In this document: positions 50,846 through 58,924 of the stretch, piece after piece | Position numbering within the stretch: position 1 is the stretch's first letter | Layout: the number at the start of each line of letters is the position of its first letter | Assembly: GCA_040755295.1 (NCBI GenBank) | Contig: JBFMBK010000001.1 | Coordinates: 124,001 to 188,000, forward strand | Direction of reading: 5' to 3' | DNA length: 64,000 bases | From: Bacillota bacterium | GTDB taxonomy: Bacteria > Bacillota > Desulfotomaculia > Desulfotomaculales > Ammonificaceae | Program-made: the position numbers and the translations under genes | Notes under the pieces: generated by a model | Databases searched by the model: none | Told to the model about the DNA's origin: nothing | What the model saw: the letters and a program-made list of their open reading frames with translations, nothing else

Positions 50846-51678
50846 AAGATTTGGATCTGACCCTGGCGAACCTGCTGCGGCAAAAGGTGCCGCTTCCTTC
50901 TGAAAACTACGATATCAGCTTCGACCGTCCCGACGAGAAATGGGCCGGCGGTATATCAACACAGAAACAAACCGTTAACCTTTATCTGTACGACATCCAT
51001 GAAAACAAGGAACTGTGGAACAACGAGCCGGTCCTGGAGCGGCGTGCGGACGGGGTGGTGACCCTGAAACCGCCTCCGATCCGCGTTAATTGCATTTACC
51101 TGATTACAGCCTGGAGTCCTGCCACTGTGGACGCCGCGTTGGAAGAACACCGCCTGTTGAGCCAGGTTCTTGATACGGTCTTACGGTGCCCTACCATACC
51201 ATATGATGTGCTCCACGGGCGGTTATTGGGGCAGGAGCCCCCGCTGCCTGTGGTTGCTGCCCAGCCGGACGGGCCCAAGAACCCGGGTGAGTTCTGGACC
51301 GCGGTAGGGAATAAGATGAAGCCTTCTATATCTCTTATCGTCACTGTAGGATTCTCTCCGGCGGAAGTCGATGCCGGCCCCATCGTAACCACCAAGGTGG
51401 CCGTATACGAGCAGAAAGGCTTCCCGGAAACGCGGGAGGAACTGCTGCAAATAGGAGGCCGGGTCGTCGAAGCCGGCAACCCGGACGCGGGTGTGGCCGG
51501 CGCCACTGTAACGGTGAAGGAAAGGGGGTTGTATGCGGTAACCGACGAGGGGGGCTATTACAAGTTTTCCGGCCTGGCGCGCGGCGCGTGGACGATAAAG
51601 GCTGAAGCAGGCGGCAGGTCGGTCGAGGTTGTGTTCAATGTGTCTGCCGACGACGGGAAGTACATTATAGAAGTATGA
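50839..51678 (+). CDS. DUF4255 (Afp16/PVC16-like) tail cap protein with carboxypeptidase-regulatory-like domain
   Basis: 279 aa. Residues 1-190 match DUF4255 (L-T-L-A-N-L-L near residue 8, V-N-L-Y-L-Y-D-I-H-E-N near 47, Y-L-I-T-A-W near 91), the family that caps sheath and tube. Residues about 205-279 form a small beta sandwich (G-A-T-V-T-V, then T-D-E-G-G-Y-Y-K-F-S-G-L), like CarboxypepD_reg domains. That C-terminal addition may help surface attachment. The ATG lies inside the ATPase 3' end. Confidence 0.88.
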   Translation: MLKDLDLTLANLLRQKVPLPSENYDISFDRPDEKWAGGISTQKQTVNLYLYDIHENKELWNNEPVLERRADGVVTLKPPPIRVNCIYLITAWSPATVDAALEEHRLLSQVLDTVLRCPTIPYDVLHGRLLGQEPPLPVVAAQPDGPKNPGEFWTAVGNKMKPSISLIVTVGFSPAEVDAGPIVTTKVAVYEQKGFPETREELLQIGGRVVEAGNPDAGVAGATVTVKERGLYAVTDEGGYYKFSGLARGAWTIKAEAGGRSVEVVFNVSADDGKYIIEV

Positions 51679-51724
51679 ACGTAGAACTATTTTGAGGGTA
51701 ATTCCAATAGGGTTGCGGTTCTCG

Positions 51725-51790
51725 AATCTTACGTAGCTATGCGAAGCTTATCGCGGCGCCCAGCAAAAGAACTACTATTTTCGAAGGAGG
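51725..51790 (+). repeat. 3' half of the palindromic element delivering the sheath SD
   Basis: TATGCGAAGCTTATCGCGGC, then GCAAAAGAACTACTATTTTCGAAGGAGG (ends 51790), immediately before the sheath gene. Only the 3' portion of the element is present. Confidence 0.65.
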
Positions 51791-51797
51791 AGGTAAA

Positions 51798-53270
51798 GTG
51801 CCTGAATACTTGTCACCGGGTGTATATGTCGAGGAAATCGAGATAGGAAGCAAGCCTATCGAGGGTGTAAGTACCAGTACGGCGGGGTTTCTGGGGGAAA
51901 CTGAAAGGGGGCCGACCGCTCCCCGGTTGATAACGAGTTGGTTGGAATTTCAGAGGGTTTTCGGGGGCTACCTTTCCGACGGCAAATACCTTCCGCACGC
52001 TGCGGAGGGCTTCTTCGCCAACGGCGGGCAGCGCCTCTACGTGGCGCGGGTTGTTGACCAGAGCGCCACGGCGTCGACCGCCAAGCTCACGAACGGAAGC
52101 GACGACGCGTTGACCGTAGCCGCCGTGGGTGACGGCGCGTGGGGCGACAACGTCAAGGTAAAGGTCGAGAGCGGAACCTTGAACGGTTTTAAGCTGGTTG
52201 TCGAGTACGGTGTGATAAAAGAGCTTTTCGATAATCTATCGGTCAGCGAAAGCTCGAGTGATTATTACGTTAAAAGGGTCAACGGCATTTCCAACCTGGT
52301 GGTCCTATCTAAAGAGACCGGCGATTCCGGCGCGGTCCCGGACGGGCCTGCCTCCCTCACAAACCTTGACGGCGGCGGCGACGGGACAACACCTCTGGAC
52401 CTGGCGGATTTCACCCGCACCGATATCGATACCCCTGGTCAGCGCAAAGGACTGACCGCTTTTAAGGAGATCGACGATATTTCCATCGTATATGCGCCTA
52501 ACGCCGGCAGCGTAGCGGGACTTACAGGCGCGCTGATCACACACTGCGAAAACCTCAAAGACCGGTTTGCAGTGATCGATGCGGACCAGGGGCAAAGCAG
52601 CATCAGTTCGTTGAACCCCCGCAGCACTTACGACTCCAAGTACGCGGCCTTCTACTACCCCTGGGTCAAGGTTTACGACCCTCTTTCCAAGATGTTCAAA
52701 CTGACCCCTCCCGGCGGACACGTATGCGGCATATATGCCCGCAGCGACACCGAGCGGGGAGTGCATAAGGCTCCGGCCAACGAGGTGGTCAAGGGCGCCG
52801 TAGACCTCGAATTCGCAATCACCAAGGGCGAGCAGGATATTCTGAACCCCCGCGGCGTGAACTGCATTCGCGCTTTCCCCGGCAGGGGCATCCGCGTTTG
52901 GGGCGCGCGCACCCTGTCCAGTGACCCGCTCTGGAAGTATGTCAATGTGCGCAGGCTGTTTATGTTTCTCGAGGAATCGATCGACGAGGGAACCCAGTGG
53001 GTCGTCTTCGAGCCGAATAACGAAAAGCTGTGGGCCAGGGTCAGACAAACAATAAGCGAGTTCCTGGCCAGGGTGTGGAAAGACGGCGCGCTGATGGGCA
53101 AGACACCGGAAGAGGCCTTCTTTGTTAAATGCGACCGTACCACCATGACGCAGGACGATATCGACAACGGCCGGCTGATTTGTCTGATCGGGGTGGCCCC
53201 TGTGAAACCGGCGGAGTTTGTCATCTTCCGCATCGCCCAGTGGCAGGGCGGTTCGGCGGTAACTGAATAG
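51798..53270 (+). CDS. Contractile tail sheath protein
   Basis: 490 aa of the phage tail sheath family: start Y-L-S-P-G-V-Y-V-E-E-I, G-V-S-T-S-T-A-G-F-L-G-E-T-E-R-G-P, a variable beta insertion (about 90-200), and conserved C-terminal segments A-P-A-N-E-V-V-K-G, N-Y-V-N-type V-R-R-L-F-M-F-L-E and A-P-V-K-P-A-E-F-V-I-F-R. Sheath contraction drives the inner tube through a target membrane. Only one sheath gene is seen, unlike Afp with three. GTG 51798 uses the repeat-borne SD. Confidence 0.96.
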   Translation: MPEYLSPGVYVEEIEIGSKPIEGVSTSTAGFLGETERGPTAPRLITSWLEFQRVFGGYLSDGKYLPHAAEGFFANGGQRLYVARVVDQSATASTAKLTNGSDDALTVAAVGDGAWGDNVKVKVESGTLNGFKLVVEYGVIKELFDNLSVSESSSDYYVKRVNGISNLVVLSKETGDSGAVPDGPASLTNLDGGGDGTTPLDLADFTRTDIDTPGQRKGLTAFKEIDDISIVYAPNAGSVAGLTGALITHCENLKDRFAVIDADQGQSSISSLNPRSTYDSKYAAFYYPWVKVYDPLSKMFKLTPPGGHVCGIYARSDTERGVHKAPANEVVKGAVDLEFAITKGEQDILNPRGVNCIRAFPGRGIRVWGARTLSSDPLWKYVNVRRLFMFLEESIDEGTQWVVFEPNNEKLWARVRQTISEFLARVWKDGALMGKTPEEAFFVKCDRTTMTQDDIDNGRLICLIGVAPVKPAEFVIFRIAQWQGGSAVTE

Positions 53271-53293
53271 GGAAGAAGGAGGTTATCCGAAAC

Positions 53294-53737
53294 ATGCCCA
53301 CAGGAGGAAGAAAGGATCCTTATCGCAATTTTCGCTTTCTGGTGGAAATAGACGGGATTACGCAGGCGGGATTTAGCGACTGCAGCGGCTTCGACGCCAC
53401 CACGGACGTAATCGAGTACCGAGAGGGTCCCGACCAGACGACGGTGCGCAAGCTATCCGGACTGACGAAATACGGTAACGTCACTCTAAAATGGGGAATA
53501 ACCGATTCCATGGAGCTTCACGAGTGGCGCAAGAAGGTTATTCAGTCAGGCGCGGAAGGGAACCGGAAGAACATCGCCATCGTCTGTATCGACGAGGCGG
53601 GCAACAACAAGGCGCGCTGGGAGGTTTCCCAGGCCTGGCCCACCAAGTATGACCCGCCGGATTTCAACGCCAAGGGGAACGATGTGGCCGTGGAAACTCT
53701 CGAGATCGTCCACGAAGGCGTTGTCAGGGTGCAGTAA
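53294..53737 (+). CDS. Inner tube protein 1 (gp19-like)
   Basis: 147 aa; starts R-K-D-P-Y-R-N-F-R-F-L-V-E-I-D-G, followed by F-S-D-C-S-G-F-D-A-T-T and L-K-W-G-I-T-D-S, the tail-tube hallmarks. It stacks as hexamers inside the sheath. Direct position after the sheath gene marks it as the major tube protein. GGAGG lies before ATG 53294. Confidence 0.94.
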   Translation: MPTGGRKDPYRNFRFLVEIDGITQAGFSDCSGFDATTDVIEYREGPDQTTVRKLSGLTKYGNVTLKWGITDSMELHEWRKKVIQSGAEGNRKNIAIVCIDEAGNNKARWEVSQAWPTKYDPPDFNAKGNDVAVETLEIVHEGVVRVQ

Positions 53738-53841
53738 AGAAGTCGCGAGTCGCGAGTTCAAATGCACAATCGTAGGGGTGGGCTGTGCTCACCGGTTGCA
53801 GAAGCTACTATGTACTGACTACAATTCACGGGGGTAAAACC

Positions 53842-54207
53842 ATGGTCTTACAAACGGAGTTCGAGTTTGTTTTACCCAAGGGTTACGTTGACCAGGAAGG
53901 AAGTCTGCATCGTGAGGGCGTAATGCGTCTGGCCACCGCGGCGGACGAAATCCTTCCGCTGAAGGACCCCCGGGTGCAACAAAACCCGGCCTACCATACA
54001 GTGATCCTTTTATCGCGGGTGATAACCAGGCTGGGGACGCTCCCCGCAATCAACACGAAGACCGTGGAGGGGCTTTTCGCTTCGGACCTCGCCTATCTTC
54101 AGAATTTATACAACAGGATAAACACCGACGGCAACAATATGATAAAGGTTTCATGCCCGAAGTGCGAGCACGAATTCGAGGCGGAACCCGACCGGTCGGG
54201 GGAATGA
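53842..54207 (+). CDS. Tail assembly chaperone-like protein with C-terminal Cys pair
   Basis: About 121 aa; N-terminal F-E-F-V-L-P-K-G-Y-V-D, then R-E-G-V-M-R-L-A-T-A-A-D-E, resembling Mu gp41/T4 gp24-type tail assembly chaperones, and ending in C-P-K-C-E-H-E-F-E, a half zinc ribbon. It probably helps tube or sheath assembly. ATG 53842 follows CGGGGG. The upstream gap carries GAGTCGCGAGTTC words and the GTAGGGGTGGGCTGTGC repeat. Confidence 0.75.
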   Translation: MVLQTEFEFVLPKGYVDQEGSLHREGVMRLATAADEILPLKDPRVQQNPAYHTVILLSRVITRLGTLPAINTKTVEGLFASDLAYLQNLYNRINTDGNNMIKVSCPKCEHEFEAEPDRSGE

Positions 54208-54389
54208 AGGGCTACCCCCTCGACCGGCTTTACGAGGAGGTAGCCTTTGTCGCCTATTATTTCAACTGGTCTCACACAGAGATTATGAACATGGAGCACC
54301 GGGAACGGCGCCGGTGGTGCGAAGAAATCTCCGAGATCAATAAGAAAATAAGCGGCGGTCAGCCAAAGAATATATTCGAAATAGATTAA
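54204..54389 (+). CDS. DUF6760-like small injection-system protein
   Basis: 61 aa, Y-P-L-D-R-L-Y-E-E-V-A-F-V-A-Y-Y-F, W-S-H-T-E-I-M-N-M-E-H-R-E-R-R-R-W. Highly conserved small helical protein that follows the chaperone-like gene in many extracellular injection clusters; role unknown. ATG 54204 overlaps the preceding stop (ATGA), so translation is coupled. Family name is from memory. Confidence 0.78.
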   Translation: MKGYPLDRLYEEVAFVAYYFNWSHTEIMNMEHRERRRWCEEISEINKKISGGQPKNIFEID

Positions 54390-54460
54390 CAGACCAGTTG
54401 TATCCGGTTGTACGTTGCGGCTTGTCTAATCCAGGATCTGCGGATAAGGGGTAGATTGTT

Positions 54461-54895
54461 ATGGTTGCGGGCGACAGGAAGGATCCCTACAAGTCTTTTC
54501 GTTTTCTGGTAGAGATAACCGGGCTGGTTGTCGGCGGCTTCAGTGAGGTTTCCGGCCTGGAGGTCGAAACCGAAACCGAGGAGTACCGGGAAGGCGGGGT
54601 AAACGACTGCGTTCACAAGCTGCCGAAAGTCACCAGGCACCCCAACCTTTTGTTAAAAAGAGGCCTCACTGATTCGGATGCCCTCTGGAAATGGTACCGG
54701 CAGGTTGTCGGGGGAAGGGTGAGCCGCAAGAGCGGCTGTCTGATATTGCTTGACGATACGGGAGGCGAAAAGTGGCGCTGGACCTTTAAGGACGCCTACC
54801 CCGTAAAGTGGAGCGGCCCGGAGTTTAAAGGAGACACCGGTACCGTGGCGGTGGAGGTTTTAGAACTGGCGCACATGGGGATAGGAAAAGGATAG
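54461..54895 (+). CDS. Inner tube protein 2 (gp19-like, tube initiator candidate)
   Basis: 144 aa paralogue of the first tube protein: R-K-D-P-Y-K-S-F-R-F-L-V-E-I, F-S-E-V-S-G-L-E-V-E-T-E, L-K-R-G-L-T-D-S. In Afp/PVC systems a second tube-like protein joins the tube to the baseplate, and this position fits that role. About 70 bases of non-coding DNA precede it with no recognisable element. Confidence 0.92.
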   Translation: MVAGDRKDPYKSFRFLVEITGLVVGGFSEVSGLEVETETEEYREGGVNDCVHKLPKVTRHPNLLLKRGLTDSDALWKWYRQVVGGRVSRKSGCLILLDDTGGEKWRWTFKDAYPVKWSGPEFKGDTGTVAVEVLELAHMGIGKG

Positions 54896-54906
54896 GGGGC
54901 AAGATA

Positions 54907-56220
54907 ATGCCGGAGAAGGTTCTGAAATCGCGGAAAAGGGTGGCGCAGCGGCAGGAAAGAGGCGCCTCCGCGGCGAGGCAGCGGGCGGCTGCGCCCGTCA
55001 CGGCTTACGGAGCCCCTCTGCTTTATACCGCGAAGTCCGGGGACGACAAAGAAAAAGACAGCATGCCGGTGGCGGAACATTTACGGCCGTTGTCGGTACG
55101 GTCGCCCGTTTCGGAAGGTTTGGCGATTGAAGCTGGTACTCCGGCCGCTAGGGATAAGGCGGGAGCCGGCGGGCGGCTGCTCGTACGAATTTTTCGCGAG
55201 GGCGCCGGCGGGAATCCGTTGGGTTCCGCTACGGAAGAAGGCGGCATGATAACGGCCCCGTTTGAGCGGCCGCCGGGGGAGGAATTGACACGTGCGACAC
55301 AGCAGGGTGCGCCGCTCTACTGGGGACAAAACGTAACGCCGCATGCTCCAGCCGGGTACCGGGTGCAACGGGGCTTTAACGCATCGGTCGAGGATTTCGA
55401 CGGTGAAAAACCTGCTTTTGGCAAGCGCTCAGTTCTTCACTTAGACTCCACAATGAGTGCTTCATGGGGTGCATCTGCCGGTTCCCAAGCGATAGGGGAT
55501 CCCAAAGCGGTCTCATGGGGAGCGATGCAAAAAGACGGGGAAGCCGGGATCACAGGGAGTCCGGCGTCAGGCCCGCCGGCGGCGACAAACCTCTTGACAA
55601 TCCAGAAGCATTCCGGCAGTGCATGGACGGTAGGGTGGACCTATTTCCCCAAGGGGTTTATCGCCCCGGACTTCGAATTCAAAACCGTTCTCAAGTGGTA
55701 CGCCAGGCCGACGCTTAAAACCAAGGCCTTTGAGGGGAACGCAGACGCCTATTATGCCAGCGTGGGAAAGCATAAAACGCAGCACAAAGAGGGCGGCAAA
55801 GACGTTTTCTGGAACTTTTCCGCCGCCATGTCGGCCAGGGACCGGGCCGCAGAGCAAGAGCACTGCAACGACCATAAATACGCCTATAAGATTTCACTTA
55901 AAGAGGCGGAAACTGTATTGAAAAAGTACGTGGTCGGCAAGCTGTTCGGACCCAAGAACACGGAAGCCGATGTTAAGCAAATGATACTGGACAGGATTCA
56001 AAATAAGCTCACCCATCCGCAATTGGGTAATGATAAGACAAAATGGGCGGCAAAATACGATTTCTTGTTCAGAAAGACCGGTGATCGTGATGCTAAGGGA
56101 TGGCACACTTTTAAACTTGGCAACCGCAGGACTGACAAGGCAGGCAACGTTATTTACGACATAATCAAAGGGACAACGAAGGTTAATGTGGTCAAATCCC
56201 CCGCAGTAATTAAATACTGA
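54907..56220 (+). CDS. Candidate injection-system cargo of unknown function
   Basis: 437 aa, not recognised. The N-terminus is basic and disordered-looking (K-S-R-K-R-V-A-Q-R-Q-E-R). Residues 85-105 (G-A-G-G-R-L-L-V-R-I-F, then G-G-N-P-L) closely resemble residues 67-86 of the DUF4157 protein at 57778 (G-A-G-V-R-F-L-S-R-L-F, G-G-E-P-L). The DUF4157 core itself is missing. The C-terminal half is Lys/Trp-rich with A-E-Q-E-H-C-N-D-H-K-Y-A near residue 320, which could bind metal. It sits in the cargo region of the operon, which supports a transported protein; this is inference. Confidence 0.7.
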   Translation: MPEKVLKSRKRVAQRQERGASAARQRAAAPVTAYGAPLLYTAKSGDDKEKDSMPVAEHLRPLSVRSPVSEGLAIEAGTPAARDKAGAGGRLLVRIFREGAGGNPLGSATEEGGMITAPFERPPGEELTRATQQGAPLYWGQNVTPHAPAGYRVQRGFNASVEDFDGEKPAFGKRSVLHLDSTMSASWGASAGSQAIGDPKAVSWGAMQKDGEAGITGSPASGPPAATNLLTIQKHSGSAWTVGWTYFPKGFIAPDFEFKTVLKWYARPTLKTKAFEGNADAYYASVGKHKTQHKEGGKDVFWNFSAAMSARDRAAEQEHCNDHKYAYKISLKEAETVLKKYVVGKLFGPKNTEADVKQMILDRIQNKLTHPQLGNDKTKWAAKYDFLFRKTGDRDAKGWHTFKLGNRRTDKAGNVIYDIIKGTTKVNVVKSPAVIKY

Positions 56221-56236
56221 CAAAGGTCTTTGAAAG

Positions 56237-57166
56237 ATGAGTACGCGGGTTATGAAGATCGTTTCGTTTACGGACGAGACGAAGAGTATCATGTCTTACC
56301 TTTTCGAGAGAACGGCGGACACCGTTGGGAGTCGGGTGGACCGTTCAGCGGTGATTCTTGTCGGGAAGGTGCGGGAGACCGAGATCTACAGCCTGCCGGT
56401 GCGGCGCGCAGACCTTGTCATGATGCGGCCGTGGCTGTCGGGGGAGGCCGGGGCGGGTAACCGGATTTCGGTCCAATTCACGAGAGTGAAGGTTGAGAGG
56501 AGACTGTTCGGCGTCGAAGAGTCTGAAGAGATCGAGATCGCTTACGCCTATTCTTCAGTTGGGGAAACCGGCGGTCCGGAGTTCGCGCCTGTTTTTTGTA
56601 GAGGTGACCGTGGCTTGTTCTTCCTGAAGAGGGTCTCAGCGGAGTTGCCCTATGAGCATCTGCGCCGGCCCTCGTACCAATTTGCGCCGGGGGAAAAAGG
56701 CATGCGCAGTTTCTTAATGACGGATTACGACAAACGGGGGGAGCCGTTTGTCCGGGATGAGACGGCGGAGGTTGAGGCGGTAATTTCATCCGTCAGGTGG
56801 TACACCGCCCTGCCGAAAGAGAAGGACTGCTTGATCCCGGCGCTTACTGATGCGCTGGACGACCCCAACCCCCGGGTGGCCCGTCACGCGGTTCGCGCGC
56901 TGGCCATTCTGGGCGACGAGACGGCGGCAGGCCTGCTGAAAGAAAGGCTGTGGAACGCTGATGAAGATCTCCGGGTCCGGTTGATGCTGGGGCTCTGGAT
57001 TGCGGGTGAACGGAAAATCGCAAAGAATGTGCTTCTGGAGCTCTTCCGGAAATGCGGAAAGTATTCATGGCTTGCCCGCTGGGGGATCGAAGTGTCTCTC
57101 GGCGCCGGAGGCCGGCCCGCGGGCGTCCTGTACGGCCCGGATCCGGCTGAATATAAAGGAGATTAA
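56237..57166 (+). CDS. HEAT-repeat accessory protein in the injection operon
   Basis: 309 aa. The N-terminal half (about 20-150) is beta-rich (V-I-L-V-G-K-V-R-E-T-E-I-Y near residue 40). The C-terminal part has HEAT-like repeats (A-L-D-D-P-N-P-R-V-A-R-H-A-V-R-A-L-A-I-L-G-D-E, then L-W-N-A-D-E-D-L-R-V-R). No enzyme motif was recognised. HEAT repeats suggest a scaffold or chaperone; possibly it handles the cargo encoded on either side. Confidence 0.75.
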   Translation: MSTRVMKIVSFTDETKSIMSYLFERTADTVGSRVDRSAVILVGKVRETEIYSLPVRRADLVMMRPWLSGEAGAGNRISVQFTRVKVERRLFGVEESEEIEIAYAYSSVGETGGPEFAPVFCRGDRGLFFLKRVSAELPYEHLRRPSYQFAPGEKGMRSFLMTDYDKRGEPFVRDETAEVEAVISSVRWYTALPKEKDCLIPALTDALDDPNPRVARHAVRALAILGDETAAGLLKERLWNADEDLRVRLMLGLWIAGERKIAKNVLLELFRKCGKYSWLARWGIEVSLGAGGRPAGVLYGPDPAEYKGD

Positions 57167-57170
57167 GAGA

Positions 57171-57785
57171 ATGCCCGGCGGTATTAATGACGAAGAATCT
57201 GTTTCCGTCCGGAGTAAGAATTTTTTCGAGAAGGCGGAAGAGAACCCTTGCAACGGGTGTTCGGCACCGTGCTGCCGGCTGCTTTTAATTCCGCATCCTA
57301 CGCCGGGCACGTACATGGACCTTGACTACATACGGTACATGATCGGTTTCGAAAGCGTCCGGGTGATCCTGAACAGCGACGGGCAATGGCAGGTGCTTAT
57401 CGAACGGACATGCCGGTTGTTTAACGAGGAGACCAATCTGTGCACGGTGCACGATACCGCGCGGAAGCCCAAAACCTGCGTGTTTTTCAACCCGCACCGC
57501 TGCTGGTATAAGCGCAGCTTTGAAAGCAAGGATGCTCCTGGCCTTATCCGCATCGACATGGAAGGGCTGGAGGCCATTCTTACGCACATCAGGTTCGATG
57601 AAGAAGGCAACATAATCGAGATACCTACCTGGGAGGTTATGCGGGCTCTCGTTAACAATAAAGGTTGCGCGCCTGATTCTAAGCCGCCGGCCGTGTCCCG
57701 CAACGTTGTCGGGGAAATCGGGCTGGTGCCGGTCGAAAACCCCGGGGCGCAGCCGCAGAAGGAGGAGGTGGTCGCCGGTGTTTAA
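57171..57785 (+). CDS. YkgJ-type cysteine-cluster protein
   Basis: 204 aa with C-N-G-C-S-A-P-C-C-R near residue 28, the CxxCxxxCC cluster of the YkgJ family, plus later cysteines (E-R-T-C-R-L-F, N-L-C-T-V-H, K-T-C-V-F-F-N-P-H-R-C). The cluster binds Zn or an Fe-S centre in relatives. It is unusual inside an injection-system operon. ATG 57171 follows AAAGGAGA; it overlaps the next gene by eight bases, so it is coupled to the DUF4157 effector. Confidence 0.82.
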   Translation: MPGGINDEESVSVRSKNFFEKAEENPCNGCSAPCCRLLLIPHPTPGTYMDLDYIRYMIGFESVRVILNSDGQWQVLIERTCRLFNEETNLCTVHDTARKPKTCVFFNPHRCWYKRSFESKDAPGLIRIDMEGLEAILTHIRFDEEGNIIEIPTWEVMRALVNNKGCAPDSKPPAVSRNVVGEIGLVPVENPGAQPQKEEVVAGV

Positions 57786-58923
57786 AACAAGGATGCAGAA
57801 ACGTAGCGGCGCTTTCCTCGATCGCAAGCGCCTGCCCGGAAGCAAGACGCTGCCGGTATACCGGCCGGCGGACAGACATGAACTGGAGGCGGAAAACCTT
57901 GCGGAGAGGGTTCTGGCGGGAAAACCGGTGGGAAGGTTGGCGGGGGCAGGCCCGTCTTCTCTGGAGCGGGAAGGAGGAGCGGGCGTACGGTTTCTTTCCC
58001 GTCTCTTCCAAACGAAAGACGGCGGAGAGCCGCTCGACAGGCAAATAAGAAGGCCGATGGAATCAGGTTTCAATCGTGATTTCAGCGGGGTAAGGGTGCA
58101 TACCGGCGGTTTTGCGGCGCGGGCGTGCAGGGCGCTGGGATCCCAGGCGTTTACCGCCGGCAGCCATGTTTTCTTCGGGGCGGGCCGGTTCAGCCCGGCC
58201 ACCCCGGGCGGCAGGAGGCTTCTGGCGCACGAACTGGCGCACGTGGCGCAACAGCGGAATACGCCTGCGGTACAGATGTACGGCAGGAACGTCCACTACG
58301 AACATACGAAGACCTGGGCGGAGGACGTTTTCGGGCGCGGCAGCGCGGAAGCGGAAACAATTGCCAGGCGGGACCAGGCTGTGGACGAAGGCTGGTCCCA
58401 CCCGCATATTACGACACCTGCCGCGTTTCTCTTCCCCGTCAGCGACAACGACCTGAGGCACTTCCCCTCGCGGCCGACGGCGGAGGCGGCCGTTCACGAG
58501 GCGATGAACAGGGCGGACCCGGCTGCTTTCGGCTGGGCTCTGCACCGTTATCAAGACAGTTTTTCGCACTCCTTTCCACCGGGCGCGCCGTTAAGCGATC
58601 TTTCACACGCGCGCGACGGCGCCACTGGTATAGCCAGAGACGCTTTGCTGCAAATCCACAGGCTGTACCCGAACACTAACTATGGCCGGGGGGCGGCGGT
58701 CTGGCACGCGCTGCTCGGTTATTACCCTGACGATTATCGCGTCAATCCGGAACAAATGGCGCGGGATGGGGCGATGGAAAGAGGGTCGCGGAATTATATA
58801 AGGATGTTTTACACCGTCTGGAGAACCGTGCGCATGATCAGGACACCGGTGCCGCCGGGGCTCAGGCCCCCTTCGCTGATTTTCGGCCCGCAGCACGTTG
58901 CTCCTTACATCAGGAGGAATTAG
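57778..58923 (+). CDS. DUF4157-led effector with phospholipase-C-like C-terminus
   Basis: 381 aa. Residues about 89-155 are a DUF4157 domain (P-M-E-S-G-F-N-R-D-F-S-G-V-R-V-H-T, then F-T-A-G, and H-E-L-A-H at 141-145), the leader typical of injection-system cargo, with a metallopeptidase HExxH motif. From about 160 the C-terminus is rich in His/Asp/Trp (V-H-Y-E-H-T-K-T-W-A, D-E-G-W-S-H-P-H-I-T-T, L-H-R-Y-Q-D-S-F-S-H), as in zinc-dependent phospholipase C/P1-nuclease-like folds. I infer a hydrolase toxin delivered by the system. GTG 57778 has GGAGGAGGTGG upstream. Confidence 0.82.
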   Translation: MFKTRMQKRSGAFLDRKRLPGSKTLPVYRPADRHELEAENLAERVLAGKPVGRLAGAGPSSLEREGGAGVRFLSRLFQTKDGGEPLDRQIRRPMESGFNRDFSGVRVHTGGFAARACRALGSQAFTAGSHVFFGAGRFSPATPGGRRLLAHELAHVAQQRNTPAVQMYGRNVHYEHTKTWAEDVFGRGSAEAETIARRDQAVDEGWSHPHITTPAAFLFPVSDNDLRHFPSRPTAEAAVHEAMNRADPAAFGWALHRYQDSFSHSFPPGAPLSDLSHARDGATGIARDALLQIHRLYPNTNYGRGAAVWHALLGYYPDDYRVNPEQMARDGAMERGSRNYIRMFYTVWRTVRMIRTPVPPGLRPPSLIFGPQHVAPYIRRN

Positions 58924-58924
58924 C

